This document shows positions 34,010-44,810 of a stretch of 64,000 nt of DNA, piece by piece. The notes under the pieces were generated by a model, which saw nothing but the letters and a program-made list of their open reading frames with translations, did not search any database and was not told where the DNA came from. A program made the translations under genes and the position numbers. Numbering within the stretch: position 1 is the stretch's first letter; each line of letters begins with the position of its first letter. This DNA comes from Nageia nagi (Eukaryota; Pinophyta), in contig JBITNC010000001.1 of assembly GCA_050084985.1 (NCBI GenBank), positions 42,470,001-42,534,000 on the forward strand, in the 5' to 3' direction.

Positions 34010-35878
34010 GTGGTGCCTCCAAGTCCTCCATCAAGTCCATCTCAAAGCTCAAAATCCACTCTAAGCTCACCTTCAAGTGGTGGCTCTCCAAATGTGATCC
34101 AAGAAGTGATGAAGACCAAGAGAGGTAAAAGACACTTTCAAAACCATCCTCCTTCTCAAGTTTTAGATCAAAATTTCCATCAAAGATTAACAAGAAGTCA
34201 ATTTCATGAAATGGAGAAGTTTGTTAAGCAATTTAGCAATATGGAACTTGATGAGGATTCAAAGGGTGAGATGGTGAACTATGCTTTGTGTGCAGTCCAA
34301 AATACTAATATTTCTATTTTTTATCCATCTTGTTATGAGGAAGCTTGCACCAAAAATGTGTGGGTGAAGGCTATGCAAGAGGAGCTTCACTCCATAAACA
34401 AAAATGACGCTTGGGAACTTTGTGAGTTGCCCAAAGGAAAGAGATGTGTGGGCTCCAAGTGGGTCTACAAGACCAAGTACAACAGTGATGGTACCATAGA
34501 GAGACACAAAGCAAGATTGGTTGCTAAAGGCTTCACACAAAAACATGGTGTAGACTTTGAAGAGACTTTTGCACTAGTTGCAAGGCAAGAAACAGTAAGG
34601 TTGCTCCTTTCAATGGTTGCCCAAAACCATTGGAGTGTCTACCACATGGATGTGAAGAGTGCATTCTTGAATGGTTACTTAGATGAAGAGGTTTTTGTAC
34701 AGCAGCCTCAAGGTTTTCAAGTGCAAGGCAAAGAACATCATGTGTACAAGCTCAAGAAGGCCTTGTATGGTCTTAAGCAAGCTCCAAGAGCTTGGTACAC
34801 TCGCATAGATGGATACTTTCAGAATTTTGGACTCATGAGGAGCAAGAATGAGCCAACACTCTACATCAAGAGAGAAGGTAATCAGATTTTGCTTGTTTCT
34901 CTTTATGTTGATGATTTGATATATATGGGAAGTGATCCCATCTTGAACAACAAATTTAAGACTGATTTGATGAATGAGTTTGAAATGAAGGATTTGGGCC
35001 TTATGAGGTACTTTCTTGGCATGGAGGTCCACCAATGTCAAGAAGAGATTTTTGTTTGTCAAAGTAAATATGCAAGGGACATGCTTTCTAAGTATGGTAT
35101 GATGAACTGTACTGTTGTTCACAATCCTGTAGCTCATGATGAGTTGCTTTGTAAGGATGATGGTGCTCCAAAAGCAAGTGTGATAGAATTTAGAAGCATA
35201 GTTGGCAGCCTTATGTTCCTTTGCAACACTAGGCCTGATATACAATTTGCTGTCTCTTTGGTATCTAGATACATTAATGATCCTTCTATTTTGCATTTGA
35301 AGGCTGTAAAACGCATTTTGAGGTATGTCAAAGGTACCATTGGTTATGGTCTTCACTACTCTCATGTTGAAAAGTTTAAGCTTGTGGGTTTTAGTGACAG
35401 TGATTGGGGCAGCAATTTGGATGATAGGAAGTCCACTTCTGGGAAATGTTTCTCACTTGGTTTAGGAATGATAACATGGAGTTCTAAGAAGCAATCTACA
35501 GTTTCTCTCTCTTCTTGTGAGGCTGAGTATATAGCCCTCACCGCAGCTAGTGCACAAGCCTTATGGCTAAGGAAGCTACTAGATGAAATTGGTGAGAAAC
35601 AACATGGACCAACAATTCTTTATTGTGACAACCAAAGTGCCATTCAGTTGGCACACAATCCCATCCACCACAGTAGGTCAAAGCACTTCCAACTCAAGTA
35701 CCACTTCATTCGTGACATGGTGGAGAAGGACCAAATTGAGCTTCACTATTGCAACACCAAGATTAACTTGGCTGATATTTTCACAAAAGGTGTTGTCAAA
35801 GCTCAGTATGTGATGCTCAGAGACTCCATGGTGAGTCCTCTTTGCATCAAGGGGGAGAATGTAGACAACTCAGCATAG
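34010..35878 (+). pseudogene. copia reverse transcriptase and RNase H, copy 1
   Basis: The 622-residue open segment covers the integrase C-terminal linker, RT (KWVYKTKYNSDGTIERHKARLVAKGF, MDVKSAFLNGYL, LKKALYGLKQAPRAWY, catalytic YVDDLIYMG, DLGLMRYFLGMEV) and RNase H (FSDSDWGSNLDDRKSTSG, SLSSCEAEYIAL, YCDNQSAI, HSRSKHFQLKYHFIRD). RT and RNase H look intact. They are separated from integrase only by the TAG at 33,974. The reading frame runs through the polypurine tract into the LTR (ends at 35,878). Confidence 0.93.
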
Positions 35879-36047
35879 TTTAATAGGCTACTATGATTGG
35901 CAGTTATGCAGTTGATGGTTACAGCAAGAATACGTTAAAATTGTTTAAACTGATGAAGTAGTTAGGGAACAGACTGGTATGTAATGTTTTGTATGTATTC
36001 TGCTTGTATGCAGCTACGGTAGTGTAGTGGAGAAGAGCTGAAAATAC
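35860..36047 (+). repeat. truncated 3' LTR, copy 1
   Basis: The first 188 bases of the 369-bp LTR follow the polypurine tract (AAGGGGGAGAA). The LTR stops at GAAAATAC and switches to leader sequence AGACCCTCTC, the sequence that follows ..GCAC at 30,648. Both parent sequences have AC at the join, so this is the breakpoint of the tandem duplication. Confidence 0.95.
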
Positions 36048-36584
36048 AGACCCTCTCTAGGCCATGCTTGCGTGACACCACTTCTAGGCAGAAGAAGTGC
36101 AAAATTGTTCTAGAGATATGGCTTTCTCAAAATGATTTAAGCCCCCATTTTCATTTACCAAGAGAAGGAGATTCATGCACTAGAACCAAAATGCTTTCCT
36201 TGGATGATTCATAGATGAATGATTATTTCTCCCCTATCGAATGGCTACCCTTTAAAACAAAACTTCCATACTTGAAAGGAGGGGTTTGAATTACTAATAG
36301 GGGTGAAGCCCTTATTCCAGTTGGACATAATAGACTACATTGAAGGGGAGTTAATTAAATAGAATATTTCTCTGACTCGTTGTAGACCATGAGCATCAGT
36401 TGTGCCACCTTTATGCAGAACTTCCAACCATTGCCTTCACTTTGTGACCCCCTTTCTTCCTTCCTCTATTGTCGCTTTGCCACCTCCTTCCATCGCCTTT
36501 GGGTGGCCCCTCATCCCTCTTCCCCCTCTAATACCTCAAAACCCACCTTTTATCATGGCTCAAAGAGTGAGGAAGAGGGAATTA
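36048..36584 (+). repeat. duplicated leader segment of the outer element
   Basis: This 537-bp stretch repeats 30,649-31,184 with a one-base insertion (an extra G near 36,301) and very few substitutions. It comes from the outer copia leader and includes the AATTA next to the inner LTR. It shows that the duplicated block began outside the inner element. Confidence 0.95.
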
Positions 36585-36953
36585 TGTAGACAACTCAGCA
36601 TAGTTTAACGGGCTGCTATGATTGGCAGTTATGCAGTTGGTGGTTACAGCAAGAATACGTTAAAACTATTTAAACTGATGAAGTAGTTAGGGAACAGACT
36701 GGTATGTAATGTTTTGTATGCGTTCTGCTTGTATGCAGCTACGGTAGTGTAGTGGAGAAGAGCTGAAAATACTTTTCTAGATGTGCTCCAGACGAACTCC
36801 GGATGTGCTCCAGATGAACTCCAGATGTGCTCCAGACAAGCTCTAGACGAGCTCGAGAAGTGTTTATTGAAGCTCTAGGATTGTAATCTTGCTCCATGTT
36901 AATGCAATCTGTTATTTAATGTTCCAATTTTGTGTAATGGTCAAAATTCTTCA
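36585..36953 (+). repeat. 5' LTR, copy 2 (369 bp)
   Basis: Nearly identical to 31,185-31,553, with the same 22-bp sub-repeats. Primer site TGGTATCAGAGC at 36,956-36,967. Confidence 0.95.
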
Positions 36954-37060
36954 TTTGGTATCAGAGCATTGTTGGGTCTGAGCTGGGTTTGAGAAAGCAT
37001 GTGGCTTCTAGCAATTGTAAAAGTTGCTTGTAGTGTTTTGGTTTCTTGTTTGCAGGTATA

Positions 37061-37768
37061 ATGGCCAGCAACACAAGCTCATCCATTCTCATTCCAGAGT
37101 TTGATGGCACTGACTATGGATATTGGAACATCAAGATACAAACTTTGCTCATTGGCAAAGATTTGTGGGATGTTGTTGATGATGGCTATGTAGAGCCAGC
37201 AGATTGGAGCTCTCTTTCAACAGATGATAAGAAAGCTATGAAGGAATGTAGGAGCAAGAACTCTCTTGCCTTGTCTCATCTCCAAGCAGCTCTTGATAGG
37301 AGCATTTTTCCAAGAATTGCAGGCTGTAAGACAGCCAAAGAGGCTTGGGCTATGTTGAAGGCAGGATTCCAAGGGAGTGATCAAGTGAAGGAGGTAAAAT
37401 TGCAGACTCTAAGGATAGAATTTGAGAATTTAAAAATGAAGGATAGTGAAAAAGCTTCAGATTATTATGTTAAAGTGAAAGAGATTGTGAACAAAATGCT
37501 AACTCTAGGAGAGACCTTGGAGAAGGCCATTGTAATCAAAAAAATTCTGAGATCTCTTACCAAGAAGTGGCATCACATTGCTATGATATTGATGGAGACA
37601 AAAGACCTCTCTCAAATGGAGATAGATTCTCTCATTGGTTGCCTTATGTCTCATGAAGAAATGGTTGATGATGAACCAGTCCAATCCAGTAAAGAGGAGA
37701 AAGCCTTTGCTACAAAAGAAGGTGATTCTAACTCAAATGGACAAGGTAGAGGTAGAGGTAGAGGCTAG
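37061..37768 (+). pseudogene. copia gag, copy 2 (in-frame TAG before zinc knuckle)
   Basis: The same gag as copy 1 but without the 2-bp insertion, so the frame is open from MASNTSS (37,061) to a TAG at 37,766-37,768 in the arginine-glycine run. After the TAG the same frame continues through RGRGR, the CCHC knuckle (CYYCNKYGHYEREC, about 37,858-37,900) and into protease. The TAG is present in both copies, so it predates the duplication. Confidence 0.9.
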
Positions 37769-37933
37769 CAAAGAGGGAGAGGCAGAGGTAGGCACAGAGG
37801 AGGCCATTCCAACACAAGAGGAAGAGGTAGAAGCAATGGTGACAAGAGGAATGCTCAATGTTACTACTGCAACAAGTATGGGCATTATGAGAGGGAGTGT
37901 AGAGCAAAACAAGCAGCAAATTGTGATGGAAAA

Positions 37934-38962
37934 GTGGTAAATTTTGGAGAGGAAGAAGAGTATGGTGAAACTCTCTTTCTTTCCATGGAGGAGACAGCCA
38001 ATATGGCTGAAACAAAACAAGAGGAGACTTGGTTGTTGGACTCTAGATGTTCAAACCATATGACCGGTAAGGGGGAGCTACTTTCATCCATGGACCATTC
38101 CTACAAGTCAAGTATCAAGCTTGGCAATAATTTTGGAATTGAGGTGACTGGTAAAGGCATGCTTGAGGTGCCTACCAAGCATGGGATGAAGAAGATGCAC
38201 AATGTGTATCACACTCCGGATATGGCTCATAGTTGGTTGAGTATTGGGCAAATGTTGGAAAATAACTACAAGCTAGTCTTTGATGAGGGTAAGTGTAAAA
38301 TTTTTGATAAGAACCATGGGCATAAGTTAGTTTCTACTGTTCAAATGTCTCCAAATCATTTATTCCCATTGAAACTTGGACAAAAGGGGGATAATATTCT
38401 TGCAAATGTGGCTGTTAAAGATGAGTCCTGCTTATGGCATCTTAGATTTGGACATGTAAATTTCAGTAGTTTGAAACTATCTCATAAGCTAGTTCATGGT
38501 TTACCTCTTGTTGAAAATCCAAAATCAGTTTGTGAAGGTTGTGTGTTGGGCAAGCAAACAAGGCAGAAATTTGATCATGGAAAAGCATGGAGGGCCTCAT
38601 TCCCACTACAGTTGGTTCATACTGATTTATGTGGACCAATGCAAAACAAAAGTCTTGGTATGAGTTCTTATTTTCTCACCTTCATTGATGATTTTAGTAG
38701 AATGAGTTGGGTCTATTTTTTGAAGCATAAAGATGAAGCATTTGAGTTTTTTAAAGAATTCAAAGAGATGGTTGAGAATGAATGTGAACATAAGATTAAA
38801 TGTGTGAGGAGTGATAGAGGAGGAGAGTATTCTTCTACTAATTTTTCTAAGTTTTGCAAGCAAAATGGCATCAAAAGACAGTTTATACAGCCTATACTCC
38901 TCAACAAAATGGTGTGGCAGAGAGGAAGAATAGAACTCTCATGGAGATGGCAAGATGTTTGA
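37934..38962 (+). pseudogene. copia protease and integrase N-half, copy 2 (1-bp deletion)
   Basis: Same frame as the gag of copy 2: linker, protease with DSRCSNHMTG, GAG-pre-integrase and the integrase core up to the second catalytic aspartate (SDRGGEYSS). A single base is missing near 38,885 (copy 1 reads TTTACTACAG, copy 2 TTTATACAG), which shifts the frame and ends this segment at 38,962. The catalytic glutamate lies in the next segment. Confidence 0.92.
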
Positions 38963-41262
38963 TGCAATCCAAAAAATTGCATTACATGTATTGGGTTGAA
39001 GCGGTAAAGATAGCAAACTACATCTTGAATAGGTGTTCCACTAGTGCTGTTGATGGCAAGACCCCCTATGAGGCTTGGTATGATAAGAAGCCTACTGTTC
39101 GGCATTTCAGAGTTTTTGGGTGTTTGGCATATGCTCATGTGCCAAAGGAGCATAGAAAAAAGTTGGATGCAAAGAGTGAACCATGTGTGTTCATTGGATA
39201 CAGTGATGAGAGTAAAGCATATAGGCTTTACAACCCCAAAACCAAGAAAATGCTTGTCTCCCGGGATGTCATTTTTGAGGAAGGGAAAGTGTATGGACAG
39301 CAGCAAAAATGCATTGTAGACATTGGAGGAGGAGTGACCAGCCATGAAGATACTTCACAAGCAAAGAATGTGCAGCCCAAGAGATCAAATTCTCTTCCAA
39401 ACCTCCAAGTGGTGCCTCCAAGTCCTCCATCAAGTCCATCTCAAAGCTCAAAATCCACTCCAAGCTCACCTTCAAGTGGTGGCTCTCCAAATGTGATCCA
39501 AGAAGTGATGAAGACCAAGAGAGGTAAAAGACACTTTCAAAACCATCCTCCTTCTCAAGTTTTAGATCAAAATTTCCATCAAAGATTAACAAGAAGTCAA
39601 TTTCATGAAATGGAGAAGTTTGTTAAGCAATTTAGCAATATGGAACTTGATGAGGATTCAAAGGGTGAGATGGTGAACTATGCTTTGTGTGCAGTCCAAA
39701 ATACTAATATTTCTATTTTTTATCCATCTTGTTATGAGGAAGCTTGCACCAAAAATGTGTGGGTGAAGGCTATGCAAGAGGAGCTTCACTCCATAAACAA
39801 AAATGACGCTTGGGAACTTTGTGAGTTGCCCAAAGGAAAGAGATGTGTGGGCTCCAAGTGGGTCTACAAGACCAAGTACAACAGTGATGGTACCATAGAG
39901 AGACACAAAGCAAGATTGGTTGCTAAAGGTTTCACACAAAAACATGGTGTAGACTTTGAAGAGACTTTTGCACTAGTTGCAAGGCAAGAAACAGTAAGGT
40001 TGCTCCTTTCAATGGCTACCCAAAACCATTGGAGTGTCTACCACATGGATGTGAAGAGTGCATTCTTGAATGGTTACTTAGATGAAGAGGTTTTTGTACA
40101 GCAGCCTCAAGGTTTTCAAGTGCAAGGCAAAGAACATCATGTGTGCAAGCTCAAGAAGGCCTTGTATGGTCTTAAGCAAGCTCCAAGAGCTTGGTACACT
40201 CGCATAGATGGATACTTTCAGAATTTTGGACTCATCAGGAGCAAGAATGAGCCAACACTCTACATCAAGAGAGAAGGTAATCAGATTTTGCTTGTTTCTC
40301 TTTATGTTGATGATTTGATATATATGGGAAGTGATCCCATCTTGAACAACAAATTTAAGACTGATTTGATGAATGAGTTTGAAATGAAGGATTTGGGCCT
40401 TATGAGGTACTTTCTTGGCATGGAGGTCCACCAATGTCAAGAAGAGATTTTTGTTTGTCAAAGTAAATATGAAAGGGACATGCTTTCTAAGTATGGTATG
40501 ATGAACTGTACTGCTGTTCACAATCCTGTAGCTCATGGTGAGTTGCTTTGTAAGGATGATGGTGCTTCAAAAGCAAGTGTGACAGAATTTAGAAGCATAG
40601 TTGGCAGCCTTATGTTCCTTTGCAACACTAGGCCTGATATACAATTTGCTATCTCTTTGGTATCTAGATACATGAATGATCCTTCTATTTTGCATTTGAA
40701 GGCTGTAAAACGCATTTTGAGGTATGTCAAAGGTACCATTGGTTATGGTCTTCACTACTCTCATGTTGAAAAGTTTAAGCTTGTGGGTTTTAGTGACAGT
40801 GATTGGGGCAGCAATTTGGATGATAGGAAGTCCACTTCTGGGAAATGTTTCTCACTTGGTTTAGGAATGATAACATGGAGTTCTAAGAAGCAATCTACAG
40901 TTTCTCTCTCTTCTTGTGAGGCTGAGTATATAGCCCTCACCGCAGCTAGTGCACAAGCCTTATGGCTAAGGAAGCTACTAGATGAAATTGGTGAGAAACA
41001 ACATGGACCAACAATTCTTTATTGTGACAACCAAAGTGCCATTCAGTTGGCACACAATCCCATCCACCACAGTAGGTCAAAGCACTTCCAACTCAAGTAC
41101 CACTTCATTCGTGACATGGTGGAGAAGGACCAAATTGAGCTTCACTATTGCAACACCAAGATCAACTTGGTTGATATTTTCATAAAAGGTGTTGTCAAAG
41201 CTCAGTATGTGATGCTCAGAGACTCCATGGTGAGTCCTCTTTGCATCAAGGGGAGAATGTAG
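38854..41262 (+). pseudogene. copia integrase C-half, reverse transcriptase and RNase H, copy 2
   Basis: An 802-residue open segment, the longest in the window. True homology starts at YTPQQNGVAERKNRTL (integrase glutamate) after the deletion near 38,885. RT (RLVAKGFTQKHG, YVDDLIYMG) and RNase H (DSDWGSNLDDRKSTSG, SSCEAEYIAL) are complete, followed by the polyprotein end (VDIFIKGVV in place of copy 1 ADIFTKGVV). It ends at 41,262 inside the LTR, because the polypurine tract has lost one G relative to copy 1. Confidence 0.93.
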
Positions 41263-41626
41263 ACAACTCAGCACAGTTTAATAGGCTGCTATGATTGGCA
41301 GTTATGCAGTTGGTGGTTACAGCAAGAATACGTTAAAACTATTTAAACTGATGAAGTAGTTAGGGAACAGACTGGTATGTAATGTTTTGTATGCATTCTG
41401 CTTGTATGCAGCTATGGTAGTGTAGTGGAGAAGAGCTGAAAATACTTTTCTGTATGTGCTCCAGATGAACTCTGTACGTGCTCCAGACGAACTCCGAACG
41501 TGCTCCAGACGAGCTCCAGATGAGCTCGAGAAGTGTTTATTGAAGCTCTAGGATTGTAATCTTGCTCCATGTTAATGCAATCTGTTATTTGATGTTCCAA
41601 TTTTGTGTAATGGTCAAAATTCTTCA
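41258..41626 (+). repeat. 3' LTR of the inner element (369 bp)
   Basis: A complete LTR ending TTCTTCA, followed by the duplication AATTA. It differs from the two 5' LTRs at more sites than they differ from each other, mainly in the 22-bp sub-repeats (e.g. TGTATGTGCTCC). It shares with 35,860-36,047 the reading TTTAATAGGCT where both 5' LTRs have TTTAACGGGCT. That grouping is what the tandem-duplication model predicts. Confidence 0.95.
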
Positions 41627-42295
41627 AATTACAGTATAAAAGGGGTCCTTGTGGCCCTCATGACATTTTTTTCCTTATGTTATGTGTATGTGATCATGAC
41701 TGACCACCATCTGCTCATAGCTCATGACTGACCTCGAACCCATAATGCATAATTTTTTTTGCATTATCCTTTGTTGCTAGACTTGTGGCTCTATATCATG
41801 ACCTTCCTCTCAATGCTCTCAGCTCTCAACCTGCACCCTCTACATGGCCCCCTCTCACCACTACATTTTTTTTTGGCTTCCTTCTCTACCTACTTGAATT
41901 AACTTCTTGATGGGTATCCATATGCTTTATTTTTTTTAGATTTGTTCTCATAATTAATTTTTTGCTTCCTTTGACAAGTAACTTATCCTCTTTAACTTAG
42001 AGAGTTTAATGAATTTGACATGGAGTATAAAATTGTATTTTTCCTTGAGTTGGAGTAAAACTCCAAGTCCAAATTGAATGCTTCATCATTTCTTTTTAGT
42101 CAAAGAAATTATGATTTTAAGGGGAAATAAATATTTTTAAGAGGCAATTTTTCAATTTTTTTTCTTTGGACAAATTTTTTAAGCATTTATTAAAGGGATC
42201 ATTTTTTTTTAAGTAAAAAGGGGGAACTTTAATGTTTCGCTTAAATTTTTAGATCCTTTATGAATGCTTAATACTTATTAAGTTGATGCATGCTT
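41627..42295 (+). other. leader of outer copia element, part 2
   Basis: Untranslated leader with T-rich runs, between the first and second nested insertions. No gene is visible. It continues at 46,381 after the second insertion. Confidence 0.65.
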
Positions 42296-42610
42296 TGTTG
42301 GAATTATACCCTACATATCCCTAAGTCCTAAGTTAATAGATTAATTAATTAGGATTAAGAGTATTTCCTAAAGTATTAATATTAGCTTGTGAGGAATATT
42401 TGGTCTATGTTGACCATATTCCATACTTAGCCTATTTGTTAGGATAGGCATCACTTATTGTCTTGTAGTTCACGTAGGTGTGCTATTTGTGATATTTGTT
42501 ATGGTGTGAGAATATTGCATCTCAACCATTTAGCTTGTCTTGTAATGGCTCACAAAGCCTATATATGTAACTCATTTTTATGAGTAATATAGAACATTAT
42601 AGTTCTCTCA
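42296..42610 (+). repeat. 5' LTR of the SAMS-carrying element
   Basis: 315 bp, TG...CA, with a TATATATG-type TATA region near 42,560. It differs from the 3' LTR by a very few changes, among them one single-base indel near 42,492. Confidence 0.93.
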
Positions 42611-42624
42611 ATTGGTATCAGAGC

Positions 42625-43902
42625 TTAGTTGATTATTGGGTTAGAGTGGGTGAAGTCTTGAAGGATCTTATCAAGCTCCTCAAGGACTGTCATCAGAGTT
42701 ATTGAGCTTGTGGATGTATTGCAAAGAATTTATCAAATTCTTGCAAGTGTGAAATCCAACGCCTATGGAAAAACTTTTGTTTCTATGGAAGCAAAGATAG
42801 TTTGGTGAAGTGTTTGCTATTTTGAAGATTGAAAGAGAATCTGGAATAGACTAAACATTTGCTTGGTGAAAAGAAAATAGCTGCATAAGGTTTGAAGGAA
42901 ACCCACGCACAGCAGAAATGAGGAGATGTGCGTGCTGGGAGGAGACATGCATTATAGTGCTGCTACAGTGCTGTGAGAGTTCTCTATTTCTGCTTCTCAC
43001 GATCTGTGGATGAGATCCTTCAATCGATTAGCGCATTTCTCCATCATTTATGTATTAACAACAACATGTAGATAGATGCCGCTAGTTCGACATGCGTGCA
43101 AAAGCTAGCTTGAAATATTTGATTCTAGGTAGCTCGATGGAAGGCCCCAGTGGCAGGGAAAAGGGGCCTGAGTTGGTAGATGTAAGTCCATTTCCATCAA
43201 CCGATCGGTGGGAGCGAGAAGTATGGGATATGTTCGATGTTTATTTCGACTCTTGAGAGCTCCATGAACACGATCTGCTAAAGAAACAATAAGTCGCATG
43301 GAGGAGTCATGCAAACTAATCTGAAGCTCATGTTTGGTGGTCAGAAGTCATGCTACAGTGATCGTGTGGAGGATTCACGTGACGTTCATGTGGTAGAGGG
43401 TGCGGAGGAGAAACATTTTCTGAAACTCGCATGAACGGGGAAAACCTTTCGTAGCCTAAAGCTCATGCAGACGAGGAGACATTCATGACCTTTATGAAGA
43501 AGCATTGAGGAAGTACGCTGGAGGAGGTGATTATAGTTTATGAGAAGCTTGTGTGAGGCAATGATCTACATTTGGTAGCTCGCGTAGAGGTTTCATGTGC
43601 GTGAAGCGGAGGTGCATGAAGGAGGTGGCCTACGTGAAGCATGGAGCTCGCGTGGTGCGTGGTGCATGGTGCTTGAAACGTGAAAGCTCACGTTTGGAAG
43701 AGCTTGCATTTCATAGCCTGGAAACTCATGCGAAGGAGAAAACCATTTCGTTAGAAGCTCACACAGAGGAGGAAATGTGCATGGAGGAGACATGCTCGCT
43801 GTGACTCGCACTAAGAGGAGACGTTCGTTGTGAGTCGTGCATTTGGTGAAGAGTCATGCACTTTGATACTCGCGTGAAGAGTCGCATGCTGAGGGAGCTG
43901 AA
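42625..43902 (+). other. leader of the SAMS-carrying element
   Basis: About 1.3 kb of unusually GC-balanced DNA, unlike the AT-rich surroundings. From about 43,330 a loose motif of the type GAAGCTCATG or AGCTCGCGTG plus GAGGAG recurs many times (near 43,323, 43,450, 43,550, 43,645, 43,685, 43,755, 43,805 and 43,868). No protein family is recognised. The origin may be further captured host DNA or an amplified regulatory repeat. Confidence 0.5.
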
Positions 43903-44073
43903 GGAGGTGCATTCTCTGGAAAGGATCCAACTAAGGTGGATCGTAGTGGTGCATATATTGTTCATCAGGCTGCTAAGAGCATTATTGCTGCTGGGCTTGC
44001 AAGGAGATGCATTATGCGGGTTTCTTATGCCATTGGAGTCCCTGAGCCTCTCTTTGTATTTGTTGACACCTGC
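43903..44073 (+). pseudogene. captured fragment of S-adenosylmethionine synthetase
   Basis: One open frame of about 57 codons reads [12 protein letters not shown], then [21 protein letters not shown] and [11 protein letters not shown], ending at FVDT. This is the conserved C-terminal-domain segment of plant S-adenosylmethionine synthetase (methionine adenosyltransferase), the cytosolic enzyme that makes SAM from methionine and ATP. Similarity stops sharply on both sides. A few residues differ from the plant consensus (for example VHQ for the usual VRQ). It lies in sense between the leader and the gag ORF of an LTR element, so it is a transduplicated piece and not a gene. It is far too short to be an enzyme (usual length about 390 residues). 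Confidence 0.88.
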
Positions 44074-44270
44074 ACTGCAAGGTTGCAAAAGACCAGCCAA
44101 CATGGAGTAATGGAAGCTATGCTACTGTGTGTGGAAGCCTCCAAGAGGTGGTGAAATGCAGACTATATTCCAGAGGGGAATAATTTTTTTTAGAAGCTAA
44201 TAAAATCTGATGAATACATGTAAAAGTAATGAAGATTTGAAGCTGCTGAGGATTTATTAAATCTGCACAA

Positions 44271-44810
44271 ATGGAGATGATCATCATGTTTGAAAACTTG
44301 GAGGTACCCAAGTTTGATAGACAAAATTATGCTTGGTGGAGCATAATAATGAAGACCTTGCTCAAGGCTAAGGAACTTTGGAGCATTATAGAAGATGGGT
44401 ATGAAGAACCTCCATCTTGGAAGTCTCTTGAAGGAGAGGAGAAAAGAGAAAAGAAAGAAAAGCAATATCAAAATTGCTTAGCTCTCATGGAGTTGAGAAA
44501 AGCCATGAAAGAGAATGTTTTTCCCATCATTGGTAATTATAAATCAGCTACAATAGCTTGGAAAGCATCGAAAGATTCTTATGAAGACACATATGATGAA
44601 AACTATGAAGGAGAATTCCTTGGAGAAGAATTAGATTGGCCTTGTGATGATCCATATCTTATGGAGGAGACATTTGAAGAGTGTTCATTGAGGACACCAA
44701 TCCAACCATATGAAGAGTGCTCCATGGTGGAGGCACAAACTAAAGAAGTCATTCTTATGATGGAGAATGAGGAGGAGTCAACCCAATGTTGGCAAGAGTT
44801 CTTTTTTTGA
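44271..44810 (+). CDS. gag-like N-terminal ORF of the SAMS-carrying element
   Basis: 179 codons. The first 110 residues match the copia gag start: FENLEVPKFDRQNYAWWSIIMKTLL (the DUF4219-type segment), KELWSIIEDGYEEPPSW, and a UBN2-type KQYQNCLALMELRKAMKENVF. From about residue 115 it becomes very acidic (EEFLG-like blocks, EECSL, EECSM). It ends at a TGA at 44,808-44,810 right after a run of seven T. Skipping one T continues into the ORF that follows, so the two were or are one reading frame. Confidence 0.75.
   Translation: MEMIIMFENLEVPKFDRQNYAWWSIIMKTLLKAKELWSIIEDGYEEPPSWKSLEGEEKREKKEKQYQNCLALMELRKAMKENVFPIIGNYKSATIAWKASKDSYEDTYDENYEGEFLGEELDWPCDDPYLMEETFEECSLRTPIQPYEECSMVEAQTKEVILMMENEEESTQCWQEFFF

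Larger units (their letters stand above)
31185..41626 (+). mobile_element. inner Ty1/copia element with 5.4-kb internal tandem duplication
   Basis: The whole is flanked by a perfect duplication AATTA (31,180-31,184 and 41,627-41,631), so it entered as one element. It now holds LTR (31,185-31,553), gag-pol copy 1, a truncated LTR (35,860-36,047), 536 bp of host-element leader, LTR (36,585-36,953), gag-pol copy 2 and LTR (41,258-41,626). Full LTRs are 369 bp. Because AATTA and the leader sequence before it also precede the second 5' LTR (36,580-36,584), the layout is a tandem duplication of 30,649-36,047 and not a second insertion. Confidence 0.93.

Noticed and set aside
34679-35365. 228-codon minus-strand ORF opposite RT
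   Set aside because: Shadow of RT and RNase H; no independent motif.
43105-44103. Several 60-114 codon ORFs on both strands in the SAMS-element leader
   Set aside because: Apart from the SAM synthetase frame none has a recognisable motif; the many ORFs follow from the less AT-rich composition.
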